Source: Smithella sp. D17
GTDB taxonomy: Bacteria; Desulfobacterota; Syntrophia; Syntrophales; Smithellaceae
Direction of reading: 5' to 3'
Assembly: GCA_000753945.1 (NCBI GenBank)
Contig: JQOA01000057.1
Location: 1-11,889 of the forward strand
Length of the DNA: 11,889 nucleotides
In this document: positions 5,419 through 11,422 of the stretch, one piece after another
Numbering within the stretch: the stretch's first letter is position 1
Layout of the letters: the number at the start of each line of letters is the position of its first letter
Made by a program: the position numbers and the translations under genes
Notes under the pieces: model-generated
Database searches by the model: none
What the model was told of the DNA's origin: nothing
Seen by the model: only the letters and a program-made list of their open reading frames with translations

Positions 5419-6675
5419 TCACCCTTTGCCGTCGATTTCGTGTGTCTTTTTCTCGATGGTGGCAACTACTTTTTTAATGATTCCACAACTGCCGTATGCT
5501 TTATTAAAATCATTCAAAAGCGTTTGCGCCGCCGGTAAAATATCAGTTGCCATATCTTGCAACGTCTTGAGAACAAAACGTGATTTGATAGCGACGGATT
5601 CGCCTAATTTCTCCCAATGTTTCTGCTGTATCCATGATGGTCTGTTCTCTCCGCCAATCCTCATCGACTGCTTTTGGGTCAAATCCGGATAGACCTGCGT
5701 GCAGATCAAATCGTAAAAGGGCGCCAGACGCGGCCCCCGGTCGGTGAATATTATGGCCAGATTCTTGGCATGAGCGTCGGCATTGCCGATAAGAAAATTG
5801 AAGATCGTCCATTGCAAAAGCGCCAGACGATCAGCGGCGGGGCTGATGCTTTTCCCCTGCAATAATGTAAAGCAATGCCCTAAAGAAGGACCGCCCTCGC
5901 TTTCGTATTTCTGTTCGGGCAAAAATCCCAGGGCCTGGCAGAAATCTTCCTGATGAAGGCGCATAATATGGCCATCCTTGTTGCGGCTACGATCATAACG
6001 TTGAATGACGTAGAGTTTATCGAGGCCGCGGCGGATCGCAACCGGCGGTGCGGGCAATCCCATCTTTTGCGCCAGCATCATGCAGAAGGCTTCATTCTCC
6101 ACCGTATCTTCCAGATCCCTTATCGGCGGTTTAAGTATATGGGTGCTCGGCGCGTTTCCCGAAGCGATAAAAATGCCTTCGCCTTCCATGTAAACCGGCA
6201 GTTTGTTTTGCGCGCCGGCAAGGGAAAGGCGCATACCTTCCACTCCGGCCATCAGAGGTCTTTTGGGAAGGTCGGTGATAATCCGATGCAATTCCTCCTC
6301 ATTGAGACGCTGATAACCCGGTTTCACAACAGGGACAAAACCGGCAGGAAGAACAGATACAGCCCCGGCACATTCACCGCCTATACTGTTTAACATGGCA
6401 AAGTCATTGCTCGCTGAAATTTGCAGACGCCGGGCGATGATTCGTTTTACTTCCGCCTCCGGTAAAAGATTGGAAAAAAAAGGACGGGAGAGATCATCAG
6501 GATATATATCCGTTCTCAATGGAAGGTGCAGAGATAAAGGAATGGCGTTTTTTTTCCTGATCCATTCCGCATCATATTGGAAAACAAAACGTCTTTTTTC
6601 ATCCAGCCGGAGATGTCCGGCCAGATGGTCCCAAAGATAGACATCAAGCCCCGGATTGCCGCTATTATTATTCAT
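5419..6675 (-). CDS. hipA: HipA-type serine/threonine-protein kinase toxin
   Basis: At 418 residues this is close to the length of E. coli HipA. The N-terminal domain includes RPFFSNLLPE (64-73), NDFAMLNSIGGECAGAV (90-106) and a regulatory-loop serine, S151 in RLSLAGAQNK. The kinase core shows an ATP-binding lysine, K182 in THILKPP, then RYDR (226-229), HQEDFCQALG (241-250), the catalytic segment FNFLIGNADAHAKN (292-305, D300) and the metal-binding D322 in PFYDL. HipA phosphorylates glutamyl-tRNA synthetase in E. coli; related kinases use other synthetases, so the target is open. All key residues are present. The gene overlaps the upstream hipB-like gene by 8 bp (6668-6675), the standard hipBA order. 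Confidence 0.92.
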   Translation of the reverse strand: MNNNSGNPGLDVYLWDHLAGHLRLDEKRRFVFQYDAEWIRKKNAIPLSLHLPLRTDIYPDDLSRPFFSNLLPEAEVKRIIARRLQISASNDFAMLNSIGGECAGAVSVLPAGFVPVVKPGYQRLNEEELHRIITDLPKRPLMAGVEGMRLSLAGAQNKLPVYMEGEGIFIASGNAPSTHILKPPIRDLEDTVENEAFCMMLAQKMGLPAPPVAIRRGLDKLYVIQRYDRSRNKDGHIMRLHQEDFCQALGFLPEQKYESEGGPSLGHCFTLLQGKSISPAADRLALLQWTIFNFLIGNADAHAKNLAIIFTDRGPRLAPFYDLICTQVYPDLTQKQSMRIGGENRPSWIQQKHWEKLGESVAIKSRFVLKTLQDMATDILPAAQTLLNDFNKAYGSCGIIKKVVATIEKKTHEIDGKG

Positions 6676-6898
6676 TCGGCCACTTCCTTGATTCTATATA
6701 AACGTCCAGCCCCAGCGCTTTCAGAACCTGCAGGACTTTCCCCATCTGCACTGTTGCTTTCCCATTTTCCAGATCAGACATAAATCTGTACCCGACACTG
6801 CATAAAGCTGCGGCATCGGCTAATGTCAGACCGTCGTCTTTGCGTTTTTTTCTTATGACAGCGCCGATATCCATCGCCGTGATGACATTATTTTTCAT
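6668..6898 (-). CDS. hipB: HipB-type XRE antitoxin
   Basis: A 76-residue helix-turn-helix protein with Xre-type features: IGAVIRKKRKDDGLTLADAA (11-30), recognition region VGYRFMSDLENGKAT (35-49) and a short C-terminal strand LDVYIESRK that may pair between dimer subunits. It should neutralise HipA by holding the kinase open, and repress the operon. The start ATG at 6896-6898 follows AAGGA (6908-6912). The gene overlaps hipA by 8 bp. The matched TATTCC-N6-GGAATA operators upstream resemble the TATCC-N8-GGATA sites of E. coli HipB, which strengthens the call. Confidence 0.88.
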   Translation of the reverse strand: MKNNVITAMDIGAVIRKKRKDDGLTLADAAALCSVGYRFMSDLENGKATVQMGKVLQVLKALGLDVYIESRKWPNE

Positions 6899-6904
6899 AA
6901 TATT

Positions 6905-6948
6905 TATTCCTTAACGGGAATAATAACGGTTTATATTACATCAGTCAA
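6905..6948 (-). promoter_or_regulatory. hipBA promoter with operator O1
   Basis: On the minus strand there is a -35 TTGACT (6943-6948), a 17-bp spacer and a -10 TATTAT (6920-6925), with a start expected near 6913. Operator O1, TATTCC-TTAACG-GGAATA (6905-6922), spans from the -10 box through the start point and covers the Shine-Dalgarno sequence of hipB (6908-6912). Bound HipB should block RNA polymerase. Confidence 0.7.
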
Positions 6949-6954
6949 GGATTA

Positions 6955-6972
6955 TATTCCCGTAAGGGAATA
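6955..6972. promoter_or_regulatory. HipB operator O2
   Basis: TATTCC-CGTAAG-GGAATA, with fully symmetric 7-bp arms (TATTCCC/GGGAATA). It lies just upstream of the -35 box and its centre is 50 bp from the centre of O1. The half-site is identical to O1. Confidence 0.75.
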
Positions 6973-7003
6973 ATTGGATTGTAGATGATTTTTATTTCTG
7001 TAA

Positions 7004-7020
7004 TATTACCGTACGGGATA
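7004..7020. promoter_or_regulatory. Possible degenerate HipB operator O3
   Basis: TATTACCGTACGGGATA is a weaker, 17-bp imperfect relative of O1 and O2. Its centre is about 49 bp beyond O2, giving three sites at near-equal spacing. It could be chance or a real auxiliary site. Confidence 0.4.
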
Positions 7021-7262
7021 GACTGGTTTTGTCCCTTAACTCTTAAAACTTAAAACTATCTTTTCTTAACCTAGAACATAGAACCGTTCTTCTTTTTTCC
7101 CTTAACTACTTAACTACTTAAAACTTCTAAAATGTCATCCCCGAATGGGCCTGTCGGGGATCCAGTTTTTTTTCTTAATTCCTTAACTACTTAACTACTT
7201 AAATCTTAATTACTTCTTTTTAATGTACTTAACTACTTAAAACTTAATTACTTAAATCTTAA
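7021..7262. repeat. Word repeat block R5 with inverted hairpin element
   Basis: CTTAA words, two GAAC words (7074-7085) and a hairpin element, TGTCATCCCCGA...TCGGGGATCCAG, at 7133-7165. The hairpin is the opposite-orientation relative of the elements near 3939 and 5139. The right part is an unbroken CTTAA word run that ends at the stop codon of the peptidase gene. This block lacks the terminal GAAC run seen beside the other genes. No ORF is seen. Confidence 0.8.
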
Positions 7263-8051
7263 TCACTTCGTTCTTATCGCCCAGAAATCATCAGAAAGAT
7301 TCCGGTTGGTAAGGTAGGCATACGGCATCGTAAAATAGCCTTTCATGCCCCAGTCTTCGCCCCAGGAATTGCGCACGATAAATCTTTTTTTAGCATCATC
7401 ATAGCCCACAGCAAGAACCGCATGTCCTCCCAGCGCCTGCTCACTCTTTTTCGGCATATTGACCGTGCCGGTTTTGGCCACAGCCTGCGTCTCAAAACTT
7501 TCATACACCATAAAACCGAAAACAAACGGAAAACCCTCGGCCAGGCAGGCGCGCATTTCATCGAGCGTCAGAACGCGGTGATAGGAAGTGATCTTGTGAT
7601 TTAACCCATCTTTGTAACAGGCAGCCGACGGTTTAACTTTGAATTTTGAAACAACATAAGGCCACATTATCTCCGAGCAGGCACCCTGTTTGGCCAGCGT
7701 CTTGATGCCGTCGCGGATCATGGCGCCGGAATCTGAATCGACCGAATGTTCAATGACGCGTTCATTATAATAAATAAATAATCTGCTGAAATCTTCGAAA
7801 TAAACCTTGTCTTTGATTTCCAGAAACTCCAGCGCGCCCGCCAGCGCATTGGCCGTACAGCTACCCAAATTACCCTGGTCTTCCACTTTGGAACATGACG
7901 GACGCAAATCCACCTTACGGGGCAATTTTGCCGGCACACGAAGTATGGCTTTGAGCAGATAATCCCGCTGATCGGGAACATCAGGAACCCAGCCGTAACG
8001 ACAGTTTTTCATCCTCACCTTTTTAGCAGCAGCAACTTTTTTTACAGCCAT
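7263..8051 (-). CDS. Papain-family (C1) cysteine peptidase
   Basis: A 262-residue protein with a complete papain-type active site: oxyanion-hole Q59 and nucleophile C65 in EDQGNLGSCTANA, histidine H210 in GGHAVLAVGYD, and asparagine N228 in RNSWGEDWGMKGYF. The DLRP at 48-51, just before the catalytic domain, is typical of bacterial C1 peptidases. There is no signal peptide; the N terminus is a lysine- and alanine-rich stretch (MAVKKVAAAKKVRMK), and there is no long inhibitory propeptide. It is therefore probably cytoplasmic or exported by an unusual route. The start ATG (8049-8051) has a near-perfect ribosome-binding site. Its substrate is unknown. It stands alone between repeat blocks in a toxin-rich island, so a role in stress, defence or competition is possible but not shown. 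Confidence 0.9.
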   Translation of the reverse strand: MAVKKVAAAKKVRMKNCRYGWVPDVPDQRDYLLKAILRVPAKLPRKVDLRPSCSKVEDQGNLGSCTANALAGALEFLEIKDKVYFEDFSRLFIYYNERVIEHSVDSDSGAMIRDGIKTLAKQGACSEIMWPYVVSKFKVKPSAACYKDGLNHKITSYHRVLTLDEMRACLAEGFPFVFGFMVYESFETQAVAKTGTVNMPKKSEQALGGHAVLAVGYDDAKKRFIVRNSWGEDWGMKGYFTMPYAYLTNRNLSDDFWAIRTK

Positions 8052-8060
8052 ATAAACAAA

Positions 8061-8067
8061 CCTCCTT
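8061..8067 (-). promoter_or_regulatory. Strong ribosome-binding site of the C1 peptidase gene
   Basis: AAGGAGG on the minus strand, 9 bp upstream of the ATG. It is the strongest Shine-Dalgarno sequence in the window and suggests high translation once the gene is transcribed. A promoter is less clear; TATAGT/TATAAG-like -10 candidates lie around 8085-8100 without a good -35. Confidence 0.75.
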
Positions 8068-8144
8068 AAAAAGAATTTGATTGTGCTTATACTACTATAA
8101 ACTTCTGAAACCGATTCTTCCTGATACCTAAAGCGAAAAACTTT

Positions 8145-8368
8145 TTATTGTGCTTAAAATTGTTTCTATTTACTTAAATCTTAACTACTTAAATCTTAAA
8201 ACTATCTTTTCTCTTTTCACCCTTCTCATTTCACTGTCCCCCGCTGGCGAGGGGTGCAGGGGGTGGAAATTTACTTTTCTTCCTTAACTACTTAATTACT
8301 TAAAACTTAAAACTATTTTTATTGAACTTAAAACTATCTTTTCTTAACATAGAACTTTGAACGTAGAA
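8145..8368. repeat. Word repeat block R6
   Basis: CTTAA words on both sides of a GC-rich GTCCCCCGCTGGCG...AGGGGGTGGAAA element (8235-8270) that also occurs at 3849-3880. After it comes a composite module from about 8306, ending in three GAAC words at 7-bp spacing. The final GAAC word touches the stop codon of the deacetylase gene (8369-8371). It marks the boundary between the island and the polysaccharide operon. No gene is seen. Confidence 0.85.
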
Positions 8369-9166
8369 CTATTTTACCAACAACCTCTTTACCTGATTCT
8401 TCGCATTTTGCGTAAGATATTCTTTCATCCAATGCCATTTGTTATCCGTCCATCTTTGTGGATGTACCGTTATCATGATCTGTGAGGGCAAGCGCCCGTT
8501 ATTAGCAGCGTCAATAATATCCTGCGTGGAGTGAAACACCAATCCTACTTCTTCCCACTGATCTTGATATTGCGGTATCCTGTCCCGTCTGCTTACCTTA
8601 AAACCATCCCATCTGCGCCCGGTATCGGTCAAATAGAATGCTTTTGAGAAATCTATATCGAAATATGGTTCGCCGACAATACCAAGAGATTTGTAATCAT
8701 ATTTCTTCCACAAATCCCGGCTGTCCCATTTTGAAAGTGGACTCCCATGCATACAGATTGTACTCACCGGTGCGAGTGCACGTAGTTTTTCCAAATTCCT
8801 TCTAAAATCATCAAACGCCAAGTCAAATAATTGCTCTTCACTTCTTACACTTTTCGTCTTACTCATCTCTGATAGGTTTTCATAATGATAGCCGATTTCA
8901 TGGCCTAAAGCAGAAATCTCTTTGATGATGTTTTCATCCCAGCTTTCAGGAACCGCACGGAAATAATACGAACCCTTGATTCCGATTTCATTTTCAAGCT
9001 TTGCCGACACCAGACTGTTTTCAGGCAATTTGTCAACATCGTGACGCAGGACGATAACTTTACCATTAGTGTTAATTATAAAATCTGAAAAAGTTCGAAA
9101 TAGATAACTTTTTGAATTCAGCGATTTCAGCAAAGCGCGATAAGCCTGCAACGTAAAATCTTTCAT
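8369..9166 (-). CDS. Polysaccharide deacetylase-like protein (CE4/NodB superfamily)
   Basis: A 265-residue protein of the NodB-like fold. It shows RHDVD (41-45), which corresponds to the catalytic and metal-binding aspartates, GSYYFR (65-70), GHEIGYHYE (88-96) with H89 and H94, ICMHGSPLSKWD (137-148) and ITVHPQRW (232-239). Enzymes of this superfamily remove N-acetyl or other acyl groups from sugars. The second histidine of the usual HxxxH metal motif is not visible at the expected place (position 98 is L), so metal binding may differ or activity may be lost. There is no signal peptide, so it would act on a cytoplasmic precursor. It is last in the operon, 4 bp after wecB, with a weak RBS, which suggests translational coupling. 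Its stop codon touches the repeat block. Confidence 0.78.
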   Translation of the reverse strand: MKDFTLQAYRALLKSLNSKSYLFRTFSDFIINTNGKVIVLRHDVDKLPENSLVSAKLENEIGIKGSYYFRAVPESWDENIIKEISALGHEIGYHYENLSEMSKTKSVRSEEQLFDLAFDDFRRNLEKLRALAPVSTICMHGSPLSKWDSRDLWKKYDYKSLGIVGEPYFDIDFSKAFYLTDTGRRWDGFKVSRRDRIPQYQDQWEEVGLVFHSTQDIIDAANNGRLPSQIMITVHPQRWTDNKWHWMKEYLTQNAKNQVKRLLVK

Positions 9167-9170
9167 TACT

Positions 9171-10325
9171 CTACTTATATTCTAGTATGGCATTTAAACA
9201 TCTTTCTGCCGTCCGACCATCCCAGCGTGTGGGGCGGTTGGAAATCCGGGGTTGTTGCAGGGCCTTATTGAATTCATTCCGCATCATATTCACATCATTG
9301 CCCACCAGTACGCACGCACCACCATGCTCGCGCAGTGTAATAGGCCGTTCGGTATTCCAACGCAGAGTAAGGCAAGGGGTTCCAAGAACCGTGCATTCTT
9401 CCTGTAAACCGCCACTGTCGGTTAACATAATACGTGCATTCATGTTTAGACGCAACATAGCCAAATATCCCAAAGGTTCAAGTAAAATAATATTTGGATT
9501 TTTTACAATGACGTCAAAAAGACTAAACTCCTTCAACTTCTTCAGTGTGCGCGGATGTATTGGCCATAACAGGGTGATAATCGAAGACACTTCGTTAATA
9601 AGAAAATCAATTATCGGAGCGAGCAGCTCTTTTTTGTCCACATTCGATGGCCGGTGCAAGGTCATCAAGGCGTAATTTTCTCCTTTTGGAATTGCTGTAT
9701 TTAAATTAAAATCAGCCAGTAGATTCCTATTTATAATATCTGCAATACGTAAAGAAGAAACTTTTTCACGATTGGCTTCTAACGTATCAATCATGATGTT
9801 ACCGACAAATCTGATTCTTTCGTCAGGCGTGCCTTCTTTTATTAAATTATTTGAGGATAACAAATCAGGTGTAAGCAACAAATCGCATAATCTATCCGTT
9901 ACTATTCTATTAATTTCTTCAGGCATGGTCATATCGCCAGACCGTAAACCAGCCTCGATATGGCAGCACTTTATCCATTGTTTTTTTGCTGTTACTGAAC
10001 AGGCTAGTGTGGCATTTACATCTCCGACTACAACCACCCAATCGGGATTTTCAGTGAGTAAAACTTTTTCAAACGCGATCATTGTATTACCTACTTGCTC
10101 AGCATGCGTTCCTGAACCGACACCAAGATTAATATCCGCTTGCGGAATATTTAATTCTTCAAAAAATTTCTTTGACATACGATCATCATAATGTTGGCCG
10201 GTATGTACAATGATATGTTTAATGTGCTGATTATTTTTTTCGCTATTATGCTTTTCTATAGCACGGGTAAATGGTGCTATTTTCATAAAGTTAGGCCTTG
10301 CGCCGACAACTGAAATTATTTTCAT
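9171..10325 (-). CDS. wecB: UDP-N-acetylglucosamine 2-epimerase (non-hydrolysing)
   Basis: A 384-residue protein of typical length. It converts UDP-GlcNAc to UDP-ManNAc in the cytoplasm, feeding ManNAc or ManNAcA sugars into surface polysaccharide. The signature runs VGARPNFMKIAP (7-18), HTGQHYDDRMS (41-51), VVVVGDVNATLA (97-108, D102), HIEAGLRSGD (122-131, E124), MPEEINR (134-140, E136/E137), TLHRPSNVD (222-230, H224) and, near the end, TDSGGLQEE and ERPITLREHGG. These correspond to the D, E, E and H active-site residues of E. coli WecB. ATG at 10323-10325 begins 5 bp after the stop of the DUF354 gene and lacks a clear Shine-Dalgarno sequence, so it is probably translated by coupling. Confidence 0.95.
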   Translation of the reverse strand: MKIISVVGARPNFMKIAPFTRAIEKHNSEKNNQHIKHIIVHTGQHYDDRMSKKFFEELNIPQADINLGVGSGTHAEQVGNTMIAFEKVLLTENPDWVVVVGDVNATLACSVTAKKQWIKCCHIEAGLRSGDMTMPEEINRIVTDRLCDLLLTPDLLSSNNLIKEGTPDERIRFVGNIMIDTLEANREKVSSLRIADIINRNLLADFNLNTAIPKGENYALMTLHRPSNVDKKELLAPIIDFLINEVSSIITLLWPIHPRTLKKLKEFSLFDVIVKNPNIILLEPLGYLAMLRLNMNARIMLTDSGGLQEECTVLGTPCLTLRWNTERPITLREHGGACVLVGNDVNMMRNEFNKALQQPRISNRPTRWDGRTAERCLNAILEYK

Positions 10326-10330
10326 AATGT

Positions 10331-11422
10331 TTATTTAAACTGACTCCAAAATTCAGAAGTAGCATTGATCAAATTATTACTTTCTGGATAATTTTCGACA
10401 AACCACAACCAAAATGCTGTAACGTCAATTTTACTATTGAGCATTTTTTGTCTCCTGATTTGCCATTCTTCGGATAAATTTGGCATTTGTAGTAATTCTT
10501 TCAATTTCGATAAAAAATCTTCGAAACGTTCCGGTAAATAAACATAAGTAAGCCCGAATACTTTTTCTTCTTCCTCTAAATAAGTAATCCGTCCTGCAAA
10601 GGAATTGCAGCGTAATGACGGGATTCCCAGCATAGCTGCTTCTGAAGTCATTGTTTGACTGTCGCCTAAAAACAAAGTAGCATATGACATTAATGAATGA
10701 ATTTTTTCCGGTGCAACTTTAAGTTGATATTGCATTAGTTCCGGTTCAATATCCCGCTCGGTAGTTATAAAAATCCTACCGTGGGATTTCAATATTTCAA
10801 TAAGTTTTAGCTTTTGATCTAATGATAAACCTGATATTCCTATATCATGATGTGCTTTAAATACATTAAAACGCATAATGAAAAATTTTTCACCTTTTTT
10901 TAGACCGCTTTCATTTAAAACCTTTATATCCGGTGTGAATCTCTTTGGATGTAAATAAGCTAATTCATGATAACCCGGATAATATATAGTATCTTTTCTT
11001 TTACGTTTTCCTAAGAGCGCTTCTGGAGAAAGTAACGCATCAGCGAATGGATGCACATATTTTGTTACCAAAGGTTGGACTTCATCATCGTCATCATCGA
11101 AAACAATTGACTTGATTTTTGAAAATCTAGACACATGAGTAATGGTTACGGAAGTGCCGATAGCAATATCAATTCTTTTACGCTTGCAAAGCCAATATAA
11201 TTTAACATCGTATAGAATTTGCTTCAGGGCTTTTCCAATTAGGGAATCCGATTTCTGAGAAAAGACATCATATTTAAAACCGTAAAAATCCAATAATCTT
11301 TTTGCAACATCAATATCTTTTACGGACCAAAAAACTTGATTGCCTCTGTTTTCTAATTCTCTGGCTAAATTTCTATAATAATGTACATGAGCAGGATGCC
11401 CTATATCAATCAAAACTCTCAT
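10331..11422 (-). CDS. DUF354 family glycosyltransferase-like protein
   Basis: A 363-residue protein with the DUF354 hallmark start MRVLIDIGHPAHVHYYRNLA and a two-domain GT-B-like layout. The N-terminal half ends around a run of aspartates (109-113, FDDDDDEVQPL). The C-terminal half includes RFNVFKAHHD, IFITTERDIE and the donor-site-like GDSQTMTSEAAMLGIPSLR. DUF354 proteins are related to WecB-type epimerases and MurG-like glycosyltransferases and are often found in archaeal and bacterial polysaccharide clusters. Their exact activity is not established. The ATG (11420-11422) overlaps the stop of the upstream gene by one base (TAATG), indicating coupling. It is followed at once by wecB, so it may use the ManNAc donor made there; that is inference. 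Confidence 0.85.
   Translation of the reverse strand: MRVLIDIGHPAHVHYYRNLARELENRGNQVFWSVKDIDVAKRLLDFYGFKYDVFSQKSDSLIGKALKQILYDVKLYWLCKRKRIDIAIGTSVTITHVSRFSKIKSIVFDDDDDEVQPLVTKYVHPFADALLSPEALLGKRKRKDTIYYPGYHELAYLHPKRFTPDIKVLNESGLKKGEKFFIMRFNVFKAHHDIGISGLSLDQKLKLIEILKSHGRIFITTERDIEPELMQYQLKVAPEKIHSLMSYATLFLGDSQTMTSEAAMLGIPSLRCNSFAGRITYLEEEEKVFGLTYVYLPERFEDFLSKLKELLQMPNLSEEWQIRRQKMLNSKIDVTAFWLWFVENYPESNNLINATSEFWSQFK

Noticed and set aside
5953..6393. Plus-strand frame of 146 codons inside hipA
   Set aside because: It is a shadow of the clearly homologous HipA coding frame and has no start signal or recognisable domain.
1380..8368. Integron attC sites in the spacers
   Set aside because: ACTTAAC and GTTAAGT formally fit the RYYYAAC and GTTRRRY cores, but they are just common words of the repeat. 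No imperfect palindrome with paired L boxes is present and no integrase gene is in the window.
9187..10191. Plus-strand frames antisense to wecB
   Set aside because: They are shadows of the strongly conserved WecB frame, with no independent evidence for coding.
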